64,000 nucleotides of DNA from Cycas panzhihuaensis. Lineage: Eukaryota; Cycadophyta. Where the stretch lies: positions 195,493,741 to 195,557,740 of the forward strand of contig CM041465.1 of the NCBI GenBank assembly GCA_023213395.1. Direction: 5' to 3'. Each line of letters begins with the position of its first letter. The first letter of the stretch is position 1. The position numbers and the translations under genes are program-made. This document shows positions 12,403 to 21,867 of this stretch, piece after piece. Below the pieces are notes generated by a model that was not told the DNA's origin, searched no databases, and saw nothing but the letters and a program-made list of their open reading frames with translations.

Positions 12403-12439
12403 ATACGACGCTTCTCACGTCGCCTACAAGGTTTACCCT

Positions 12440-14735
12440 CATTGTTAGAAGATGCCATGTACCACCTCCTTCCATCATCGGATTCTAATTTGATAATGGA
12501 AGGATATCTTTTAGATTGGGCATACCATGTCTTTGCTTTTAGAGCTCATGAGTTCCCCACATATTTTCCCATGCTCCACCCAAGAGGGTGATGATCCTAT
12601 CTACTATCTGGGTGATCAACAACACCCACTTGATGTCCATCCCTCTACTCATGAAGTAGAGGGTCTGTCTTCTCTTGAGATTCATCACCCAGGTGGTGAT
12701 TCTTACGAGGAGCGCCCTGAGGGGTCCACTTCATTTGAGGTCCCATCTACCTCTTACGATTAAGTGGATACCCCTCCCATCGATGTGGTTGAAGCCCTTA
12801 ACAAGTGCTTTCATGTTGCTCACTTTCAACCACGTCCTAGGTGGTTTGAAGATGCCTTGTGTGGTGGGGCACCTTCCTCATCTGCGCCTACCCCACCGTC
12901 TTCATCCACATCTATACCTCCTACAACAAGTAACCCATTTGTATCAACGCATCTGTCCCGTCCAAATCTAACATCCACTTTGGGGATGTCCATTGTGCTT
13001 CCTACTTCTCTTTATGGTCCCCAACTCTTCTGGGACCTCTCGCGGTGTGGCTTTCTCCCAACATGGGGTCAGCATGCCTCTCCCAAGCCAAGTAAATACG
13101 CCACCTCCAAACGTGACACACATATTTCCTATTAGACCTAAGGGTCCTGTTTATACCTCTACCTCTAGTCATGTGGGACCTGTTTCCACATGCACCCAGA
13201 CTCGGTCTAGTGGTCCTTCTCTTTACGTACCCCCAGGTTATACATCTCAGCCTTGGGGGCATGGTAAAAGGAACCATATTCCTATTTATGGAGTGGACCC
13301 TTTACACCCATATGGGGTGGCACCACCCATGGCTGGCCCATATGGGCAGAACCTGGTCCCTCACCCCTCGTTTCCACCATCTTGTATAGCTCCTTACGCC
13401 TCGCCTTTGCAAGGAAGCCCAACTTCTTTTCGAGGCACTTATCCTCAAGTCCCTTTTCAAAAAGGGGCATTTCCTCAAGGAGGGATGGGCCTTCCACCCC
13501 CATCTGCTCCTTGTTCATTACCTTCTTCGTCTTCTCTCGATCTTATGATCTAGGCGAGGGCACGTCCCTTTATGGATTATAGATCGACACCCTTGTCTAT
13601 CGAGGTGCTAAGGACAAACTTACTGCCTCATCCCCCTGAAGTTCCCAAGTTCGATGGAACTTCATCACAGGATCCAGTAGAGCATGTCCATACTTTCTCT
13701 ATGGCATGCATAGACTACTGGATCTACGATCACATATTAATGAAACTATTTCCATGATCTCTTCAAGGCGATGTCCTCAAATGGTTCTATTGCATACCTG
13801 CCCATTCTATCTACTCATTCCATCAACTCGTGGATAAGTTCATCAACTATTTTGATGTGGCTTGTCCACTTGAGAGTGGAATGAAATCTCTCATCTCGCT
13901 TAAACAAGGTCATGATGAGATGAATCATGACTTTGTGTGACGATTCCATGACCTCCTCCATTCAACCAAGGCTACTTTGCCTGAGGAATTGAAGAGGGAT
14001 ATCTTTGTCAATGCACTCTACCTTGAAGTCCATGTGGAAGTCCTTAAGATGGGGGCAACCGCCTGTGATTCTGCTATTGCGAAGTGCTTGGCACTTGAAG
14101 CTATTAATCCAACCTGGACTCAAGAATCCCCTTAAGCCCTCACAGTGACGTGAGGCACCTCCCCCAACCAAAGAAACTAAACCTCAACAATCCACTAGGT
14201 CTTCTTCCCACTCAACCAAGAAGACCCTAAACCCACTTACCTCCGCCATACGTTCATTCGAACGTATGATGAAGGAACTTAAACTTCAAGCTCCTTCGTC
14301 GCCCACATCCAACAAACTAATCTAACAAGCTTCCCATGTCGCTCCTCCCAAGGGCAGCAACACTCAGTCCTCTCAGGCAAGGAAAACCATTCCTCGCTTG
14401 AGAAGAAGTGGTTCTCTATTCATGGAGAATGCTTCCATGACGATTCTCGTTGTCAGGTTCAACATTCTAGGGATGTCTCGCAATGTGACTCATCTCCCAA
14501 ATGGGCCTCAAGGCCCAACCTTGACCAACCGGTCCATAGAGATCCGTTCCCCAAGCATGGGGAACACGATCACAACTCTCAACCGAAGAACAACTGGAAC
14601 GAGGGGAGATCGTCGAATCCACGCCCTTCACATGGTAAAGGGAAGGGCTCGCAGGGTTCGTCTTCTTCCTCGCGTTCCCCAAACTATCGTACCCCCTCAC
14701 CTTCGTAGTCCAGGAATAAGGGAAAGAAGGTGATC
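12440..14735 (+). pseudogene. Tat-like gag, copy A
   Basis: The frame begins about 50 bases after the LTR; copy B shows the better start at 24188. A Pro/Ser/His-rich N-terminal region (to about 13560) is followed by the conserved gag core from about 13640, with PEVPKFDGTS and then ILMKLF. The core's tryptophan block before a QL..F...F pattern is near 13790. A basic, Ser/Arg-rich tail follows, with a cysteine/histidine cluster near 14400-14450 that may be a degenerate knuckle. Stops at several points break the frame. Relative to copy B it has extra sequence near 13540-13630. Confidence 0.75.
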
Positions 14736-15390
14736 TAGATGCTTGAGGCCATCCCTCTATATGCCTTGACTCGGTCTCAAGCCACCAAAGAGGTAACCAA
14801 CACCTCTTCGTCTGTTCCATATCCTGATCCTCTTCCAGAAACCTCCCTTCCAGAAGTCCCTTTACTTTCTAAAACCGTTCTCATTTATCTAGCTCGTTAT
14901 GACTTCATGAGAGCCCTTCCCCAACCTACGGTGAAGGGGAAGTTCTTTTCTGTTATCAGTGAGCTTTGTGCCGTGGCCGCCAGGATGTCCATTATGGACA
15001 TCTTGAGAAGTCATCCTGAACAGCGGACACTCCTTTTTAGAAGCTTTAGGATTGGGTGATGCGCCAGTTCACGCTTTGGGTATTACCTAAAGTTGTGAGC
15101 CCGTCATTTCTTTCGATCCTAAAGACCTTCTTTCTGCTTGTGAAAGGGAGTGCCAGTGGAATTTCCCTTTCACCATTACTATCGATACACCTGATTGAAC
15201 TTTGCGAAGAACCCTTGTCGACAATGGTTCTTCTGTTTATGCCATGCCCTTGCGCGTCATACAAGAGCTCGACATTTCTGCCTTCGAACATGTTCCATGG
15301 CAATGTCAAGGCTACGATTGTCTTCGCCGATATTGTAGTCCTCGATGTAGACGTCGACTGCAATCTCTTTTTGGGTTGACTATGGCTTGA
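14736..15390 (+). pseudogene. Tat-like protease region, copy A (flap deleted)
   Basis: The active site reads LVDNGSSVYAMPLRV at about 15206-15250, the D-N-G-S form common in Tat protease. The next block lacks about 60 bases present in copy B (26922-26985): the sequence jumps from the GGCTACGA motif straight to the GATATTGTAGTCCTCGA motif. The missing stretch would encode the flap that closes over the substrate, so this protease could not work. The open part before it (14739-15059) is the N-terminal pol extension. Confidence 0.75.
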
Positions 15391-15394
15391 TCAA

Positions 15395-16354
15395 ATGGGG
15401 GCCGTGTGTTCAACCCATTGGAGGCAACTCAAGTTCGTCCATGATGGGCAAATGAGGGTTGTTTCTCGCGAACTCCCACCTACTAAACAATCCTGTCAAA
15501 CCAACCAAGTGAGCCATGGTCGTGTGAAGGGGGATAAAGGCTCTTCTACCCATGCCTCGGCTTGTTCTATCAGCATTCCCGATTCATCTCATTCGGAAGG
15601 AGATCCTGGATCTTCTTCCTTGAGCCTTACCCGTTTCACTCCTATTGGTGTTGGAAGTTATGGGTACCTTACCATATTTAGCGACGACGAGCCACATGGT
15701 GAGGATGAGGACCTTCCTCACCCTGTTTCCTTCCTTCGCACTAGTAGGAGACACTCTTTTTATTCTAGGTCCCAACCTAGAACCCCTCTCCTTGGAGAGA
15801 CCGATCACCCCCTTGTATCACATGTTATTGCTTGCATCGATCTACTGATCCTTGACTCTTCCTCTTCATCACCTCCTACGGGTGATGAATCCAGGGAACT
15901 TCCTTTTGCCCCTTACGAGGGGCCCTTTTTCGACTCTTCCTTAGAGTCTCTTGGGGATGTTGGGCAGCCTGTCGACCACCACTGTCTCGTTGCTCCCACT
16001 TCCTCTCGTGCCTCGTCTATTCGAAGTAAGGTCATCCACGGGGTGGATTACTTTGAAGACGATGAGGCTCTACTTGAGCACTTAGCGGGCTCTGCGCTCA
16101 ACCTTCCTTCTGGTCACCATAGACTTGGCCACCAGAAGGTCTTAGTAATTAGGTCCACTCTTGCTAACCTAATCCCATCTCATGTTCCGTCTCCTCCCGT
16201 TGACCTTCACCCCCTTCATTTCAAGGAGGGGAATGCCATGTGCATGGGGGCAACCCAGGACATAATCCTCGCCTCAGGTAAGGTCATTAAGGTGAGGGCT
16301 GAATGTTCTGTTGATGAGATAAGGGAATACTCCCTTTTGTTCCAGGAGTTTTGA
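15395..16354 (+). pseudogene. Long Ser/Pro/acidic linker, protease to RT, copy A
   Basis: This is the longest uninterrupted frame in the window, 319 codons. Its first residues finish the protease (the LKFVHDG block that follows the LLGR-W motif in this family). The body is rich in Ser, Pro, Asp and Glu, with no domain I recognise. The C-terminal part, ending in LLFQEF, leads directly into the RT start. Copy B carries the same region with one or two breaks (27187-27630 and 27706-28008). It is likely a spacer in the pol polyprotein. Such long linkers are known in Tat elements. Confidence 0.65.
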
Positions 16355-16720
16355 GATGTTTTTGCATGGAACTATTCTGACATGAAGGGAATCGACCCCT
16401 CCATTGTTACCCACAACCTTATCATATTCCCTGGCACTCGCCCCATGCGCCAAAAGTAACATCTACTACACCCCAATCTCTCAGCCACCGTCAAAATGGA
16501 GGTTGAGAAACTCCTAAACAATGCTATGAAATGAGCCTAAACTACCATTCTAAGTGTGTTCCCATTCTTCCTAACCACAGGCGGGATGGCGCCTTAGGGT
16601 GGCTTTCATGTTCCTTTCGGGTTTCTCCTGTGGAACCCCTTTTGTTCCCCCTTCCTTTAGGGACCTTATCTTCCTGCTTGGACATTTCCCCCAAGTAGTA
16701 CGATGTGTTGGAGTGTCATT
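16355..16720 (+). pseudogene. Tat-like RT, N-terminal remnant, copy A
   Basis: After the linker the translation reads GIDPSIVTHN and then KMEVEKLL, the standard opening of plant gypsy RT (pass from the protease linker into the fingers). A weak RRDGALR-like continuation follows, then similarity fades. The palm with its Y-x-D-D box, the gypsy RNase H and the integrase are not present in the following sequence. Copy B shows the same loss, so the deletion precedes the duplication or is shared by the family. Confidence 0.65.
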
Positions 16721-17346
16721 ACTCCCTTATCATTTGCTCTTCCTTTGTATATTCTGCTATGCTCCTTTATAAACATGTGTGCTGCCTTATCTCCTAGCCT
16801 CACGTGCCTCTATCACCGCTGCTCATGGTGATCGTGTGTGCCTCTACTACGAATATGGCCCTACGTGAAAGGAAGTATGTATAACTCAAACAAATATCAT
16901 AGCACAAATATCATACAATAATCAACTTGAAATATCATCAACCATACCCTCGTGCATCTGTGCACCCCTATACACAAACATGGACACATAAATATACATC
17001 ATCCGTCACATGTTATGATATACACATCATACATCAAATGGGGTATCATTCCCCCCGTCGATATATATAAAATAATCATCATGTGTCATATCATACAACT
17101 AGTATGGTGCATCATCCGTGGGAAGCTGGAATCCTTGCAGGGAGTAGTACAGTCATGTGGTAATACATGGTGACTCCTTGGAGGTCTGTACTTTCCCTAT
17201 CTAAACCAAAATCCCTACACTCTACTCTACTATTGCCCCGCCCTTGGGGCGTCATCTCTTGGCCTGTGTGATCCCTGTCCTGGGGACCATATACCTCCTA
17301 GGCTCCTCCTGCGCCTCTGGGAGCTCCCCACCTCGCTCCCCTTGTC
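16721..17346. other. Spacer between RT remnant and antisense PMD gene
   Basis: No sense coding signal is seen. An AT-rich part (about 16860-17120) is full of ATCAT/ACATA words and would form the 3' untranslated region of the antisense gene. The matching region in copy B is 28420-28860. Confidence 0.45.
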
Positions 17347-19652
17347 TCATGGCCTCATAGGGGTCGTCGTTGCCATATATGTGTATGTCCTGCTCCGCAA
17401 TAATCTTGAGGCCACCTCATCCACCGGCTAATCATATCGAGCCTAGATATGATCTCGACCTTCCTCTACTCTTTGGAGCCTCTCCTCCATCCCCCGGAGA
17501 CACCTCCATCACTGCCATCTGGATGTGGCTCTCGGCATCCCCTCTCGCTCCTCCCTAGGCCTCCAGCACCTGTACTTGACCTCGTAGGGCATCCCTCCCA
17601 GCCAGGATCTCATCCAGCTCTGCCTGTAAGCATCCCACACGTGCCTTGTGCTCCCAAGACTCTACGATCCAAGCATCCCTCACCCTCACCAATCAGACGA
17701 ATGTTACCGTGTGGGCACCTCCCGATCTGGGCTCATCTCCTGCCTAGATGGGAGGTTGCCCCCCAGCGTAAACTCGGGAAACATCTCCTGACCGCCTCTA
17801 CCAGTCACTCTATCTCTGTTATACCTACAAATCCAACATGTCACATGTCAGTATGTGTCCATGTACATGCCAAACTAAAATTAAACAACATCCGACGATC
17901 GAAAGATGATAGGAGAAGGCAGTGTCTTACCTAGTGCGACTATTGGATCCTCGACTTGGACGATAACCTTTGCCCCAAGCATTCCACCAGCTACAGGTAC
18001 CTCCTCCTCTTCTGGTACCTCCTCAGCCACCGCCTCAGCAACTAGGGTGTCCCTCATCTCCTCTAATGGTGTTGCCACCTCTCCGAATCTCTTGACAATC
18101 TGTAGCCTCCGGGCTTAGGTCACTAGGCCCCTACTCTCCTCTGCAGCTCTTGAAGGGCCCTCCTCTCCTCCTACAGTCCCCGAAGGGCTTGCCTATCCTC
18201 CTGCAGTCCTTGATAGACCTGCACCTCCTCCTGTGGCTCCTGACGGGCCTATCCCATCACCATCGTCTCCTGGGGCAACTCCTACTCCACTGCCTCGTCG
18301 TCACTGTCCCACCTCACCACTCGATATGGGTTAGATATGAAATCTGCCATGGTGAGGAGGTCTAGTTATATGACCTCCACTGAGCGACGGACATGTGCCT
18401 GGTCCTCGATCCCTCTGAACCTAATCTACCACCTGTGTACCATCGGGGCCCACTCTGAAATGGGGTGTGGTCCCCCTACCGGTGCCACCACTCCAAAGTG
18501 ATAAAAAAAATAACATTATAGAAGGGTGATGTATGATAGACCACCCTTCCCTTCCACCCGAATAGTATCCAACTGGGTGACGAGGTTCACCACTATGAGG
18601 GTAGCCCAATCTAGTCTCTCTCCTACCTCGCAACTCCTCACAACATCCATCCACCCGCCAAGAATGACTTGATAGTTCTATTTCCAAGATATTCGGAACA
18701 GAATGCACAATGTGATCAACTTCCTCATACGAGGAACTCCTGACATCACCATACTCTGTAGACGGACACCTCTCCTCTCCCATATGTCCGAGCCCTTGAA
18801 GTACACGGCTGTCTCCCTATGTGCTACCTCATTGCTAGGCAGCGCTCCTAGCGATGTTAGCCTCCATGTCGGCAACACTCCCAATATCCTCCTAATATTC
18901 CTAACGTGACTATCATGTCTCCTACCTGGGATAGATGGAGCACGTGCCTCTATCTTTCCCAGTGTGAGACTATGTCCACTAGAAGCCTCTGATCCGACGT
19001 ATACTGGGGTGTCCTTGTGACCCTCAGCAGGCCATACCTAACCAAAACCTGTCTATCGTCATGGGATATCATCTCAATAAAACTCAGCATAACCATGCTG
19101 ATATTCTTATAGTTGTCCACCGCGATCACTGCCTGCAAAACACCATAAAACTAGTCAGGATCCAGCTCATACTCATCTCTCTGTCCTCTCGGCTATCCCT
19201 CGGCCTTGTTCGGTCCAGATTTGGGGGCCCTTGGGCCCCTTTCTTTATTTTTCATTAGGTCTGCCTTCGCACTGCACCAAACTTTGCAGTACCGCAGAGT
19301 TTGGCATGGGTCCCGCGATGATCGAGGCCCTACGATCTTTACCGCGGTGCGAATGTCACCCCCCCAAAATGGGGGGTTTTTTGCCCAAAATTTCCTAAAA
19401 GGGGGGGTTTTCTGCTCAAAATTTCTCAAATTTTTGCCTAGGTGAGCCACTCTCAGGCTCACTGGGACCAGGGCTGCCTAATGCCCCAGTCCCGCCTCTC
19501 TCTGGGTCCAGTTTGGACTCTGGGAGATTGCTTCTGGCCTTTAGGAGGCCCAAAATTACACCAAAAAACACTAAAAAGTGATAAATTTTAAATGGTGAGA
19601 CGGGTTTGGGTTTTGATGATCCATTCACTGGATCTGGTCGTGTCATCGCCAT
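17347..19652 (-). pseudogene. Antisense plant mobile domain (PMD) gene, copy A
   Basis: The gene runs opposite to the element. A possible start is ATG at 19652 (MAMTRPDPVNG). The PMD spans about 19140-18480: the block LLVDIVSHWER, then HVLHLSQVGDMIVTL, matches the W.....TFHL..GE.T.TLEDV pattern of the family; GGWMDVV and LSYITLL blocks follow. An acidic, glycine-rich region (18330-17931) leads to a GT-AG intron (17930-17825). The last exon encodes a coiled-coil-like tail with repeated leucine/glutamate/arginine, ending at TGA 17349-17347. Several stops and shifts make it a pseudogene. PMDs are known in gypsy and Mutator-like elements and in the host silencing proteins MAIN and MAIL1. Confidence 0.7.
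17825..17930 (-). other. Intron in antisense PMD gene, copy A
   Basis: The minus strand has a CTAG|GTAAGA donor at 17930 and a TTTGTAG acceptor at 17825, giving 106 nt. Copy B has GTGAGA at 29610 and TTTGTAG at 29505, also 106 nt. Both sides continue in coding-like sequence. This supports splicing of the antisense transcript. Confidence 0.65.
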
Positions 19653-19811
19653 CTCGTCGTCCTCGTCTCAGCGGTTGTCTCCTCATCTCGATCCAACGAT
19701 CGAATCTCCTCCGCGTGTCTCCAAAGTTGGGTGGCACTCCACTGCGTAAGGAAAGGGCTCTAAATTTGTTTGTAAGCTCGTGAAAATGAATCCTATTTTC
19801 ATTGATTTTCC

Positions 19812-19818
19812 TTATATA
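19812..19818 (-). promoter_or_regulatory. TATA box for the antisense PMD gene
   Basis: On the minus strand TATATAA lies about 160 bases upstream of the ATG at 19652, a plausible promoter position. It indicates that the antisense gene has its own promoter and does not depend on the LTR. The equivalent region is lost in copy B. Confidence 0.5.
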
Positions 19819-20356
19819 GATGAGGGCCCCTACGAGCACTTTCCCTATTTTTGCTTTTGAGATAGCCCTTGAGATCATCTCTTATCCCCAATCATCATTG
19901 CCTTCTAGCCTTGTTTTTCATTGTGCCTCCTTAGCCCCCGTTTTTCTCATCCCTTCAGGTACATTTATGGCACTATGCCAACTCATTTTTGCCAAGGCCC
20001 TTCTGTCTGATTTTACGTGCCACTCCCGTGCATGCCCAAGTTTATACTCGTTTGGCTCGTTTCGCCATCCTGGATTCATTTTTGTAGTCTGTTTGTGCCC
20101 CTAGGGTCTCCAAAGGGAGCGCTCCCTCCGATCGAGATCGCTCTTTGCTTTCTTAAGCAACCTTTGGCACCCCAAGGTGGCCTTCTCACTGCCCGCTCTC
20201 TGCTAGTGGTCAGATAGTCTGCTCCTGTCCTTGGGTAGCCTCATTGTTGCGTCCTCCTACCCTTTGCGACCAGCATTGCTAGCCATACGAACCTCTTTTC
20301 TTTGACTCCAACTCTATTATATATTTTCTCTACCGAGATACTTTCTTTTCTCATCC
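19819..20356. other. Intergenic region between PMD gene and RNase HI frame
   Basis: This lies between two divergent coding regions and has no domain of its own. A TATATATT stretch at about 20316-20324 precedes the RNase HI start. It could hold a two-way promoter; no direct proof. Confidence 0.35.
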
Positions 20357-20775
20357 ATGACTCTCTTCATCTTCACCGATGGCGGAAGTCGCGGTAATCC
20401 TGGACTCTCCACCGCCGCGTGGATTCTTCGCGACCCTTTTGGATATGATTTCCTATATTCTGGAATCTTCCTCCCTAAGGCCACCAATAATGAAGCTGAG
20501 TACACGACTGTTATTGAAGCTCTCACCGATGCACTCCGTTTTTACCACGGATCCATTGTTCCTCTTTGCGGCTCTTAGGTGGTGGTGTCCCATCTCACCC
20601 AAGTTTACTATGTGTGATGCCCACGCTTAAGAGCCCTTGCTATGACCGCTAGGTCCCTATTAGCTTGTTTTCAGTCTGTCGACATCCGACACATCCCTCG
20701 GGCCCTCAATGTTGAGGCAGACATCCTCATTTGCCTCATCCTTGAGTGTCGCCTTCCCCTTCTAATTGACTGCCC
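20357..20775 (+). pseudogene. Cellular-type RNase HI, Tat-like copy A
   Basis: The frame starts with Met and goes at once into the signature TDGGSRGNPG (first catalytic Asp). KATNNEAEY at about 20480-20506 supplies the catalytic Glu. The third site is damaged (CGS, stop, VVVSHL where SDSQLVV is usual). The last Asp is in NVEAD at about 20711-20725. The protein removes RNA from RNA-DNA hybrids. This cellular or archaeal-like type is known as an extra RNase H in Tat-lineage elements, where it lies between RT and integrase. Here both neighbours are missing, and two in-frame stops show it is inactive. Confidence 0.8.
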
Positions 20776-21101
20776 TTGAGAGGCTTCCATGGTCGCCCTG
20801 TCACCCAAGTCTCAGGCCGTCTTGAATTTCTTTTTGTGATCCGTTTGAACCTCCAAAAGCTAGCAGCTAATGAGGTTAAACTATGACGACCATCACGTTT
20901 GCTCGTTTACTCTTTCTCTTGTCATCATCACACCTTCTCTTTGCACTCTCACGATGGAGGCATCCCCCTCATCCGTCATGGCTTCCAGTCAATTCTTGAG
21001 TGGCACATAGGTAGCCCCTATGTTATCTCTACCCCTGTCCTCATATCCACGTGTTCTACCACGACACTCATCAGCGCCCTTACCTCTTGTTGTAATCATG
21101 A

Positions 21102-21144
<43 letters not shown>

Positions 21145-21212
21145 GTGCTACTGACAGTTTTGTTGCCAGCATTCGCCATCGCACCATGCTTCCGAGCTGT
21201 GAGGTTCTGCTG
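20776..21212. other. Sequence between RNase HI and polypurine tract
   Basis: In a full element the integrase would follow here, but I see no HHCC or DDE block. It contains a TA repeat at 21105-21139 and ends at the polypurine tract. Confidence 0.45.
21105..21139. repeat. TA dinucleotide microsatellite
   Basis: About 17 TA units in a row, inside the internal region of Tat-like copy A. Confidence 0.95.
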
Positions 21213-21224
21213 CCAAGGGGGCAG
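21213..21224 (+). promoter_or_regulatory. Polypurine tract before Tat-like LTR 2
   Basis: CCAAGGGGGCAG directly precedes the LTR start TGTTTCTC at 21225. This is strong evidence that 21225 is the start of a 3' LTR. The sequence before 9438 has no such tract, as expected for a 5' LTR. Confidence 0.75.
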
Positions 21225-21471
21225 TGTTTCTCAGCTACCAGTAATGGATATGGACAGATCGACTCAGGTAAGCGTAGGTATCCTTCTTCCTTCTCACCTT
21301 TATTATTTCTTTGGAAAGGTAGATAGAAGCATTGCCTCATTACATGATTGACTGCCACATTTGAGTGATCGCCTTACATCTATTACTTGATCATGCTACT
21401 TGTCATACTTTTATCTTATGATGATCCGCGGGACCTACCTTTCTGCAAGGTAGGCATACCCATGGCACTCT

Positions 21472-21741
21472 ATGACCCTCTACGCCACCTCCACGTCACC
21501 TCAGGCCTCACTCAACTTATATGACCCACTCAAACTTGGATCTTGTGTCCTCTCCATAGCATTTCTAGGAATCCTAGCTCTTGATGTCTCATTTGGTCTA
21601 GCCCACATGTCAGCCGGACTGTCCCTAGCCACCTGGACAGAAGGGTTGGCCCCTCCTAGGCCTATCACATCTCTTTTTAGGGCTCCCAGAACCTTGTCCA
21701 TTGTTATTTTAACATTCTGGTCTCGCATCACTGTAAACTAA
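21472..21741 (+). other. 89-codon open frame in the LTR U3, copy 2
   Basis: Same position and length as 9685-9954, with about 18 amino-acid differences by eye. No domain recognised. Confidence 0.3.
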
Positions 21742-21860
21742 GCGATACTGTGAAATTTACCGCCATGGCAATTCTTGCTTTTTTCACAGAATTGCCACGT
21801 GGATAAGTGACCAACTCAGCCCTACCCGCACCCTAATCACTCGATTAGGGTTAGGATGGG

Positions 21861-21867
21861 TATATAT
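21861..21867 (+). promoter_or_regulatory. TATA box of Tat-like LTR 2
   Basis: TATATAT in the same context as at 10108, followed by the conserved CTCATTTCAC stretch. Confidence 0.6.

Noticed and set aside
13002-13277. Minus-strand open frames opposite gag (13002-13277, 13282-13518, 24580-25271)
   Set aside because: They lie opposite clear gag coding sequence and arise from its low stop content. No domain is seen in them.
21105-21139. TA run as part of a promoter
   Set aside because: It is a simple microsatellite. The LTR has its own conserved TATA box at 21861.
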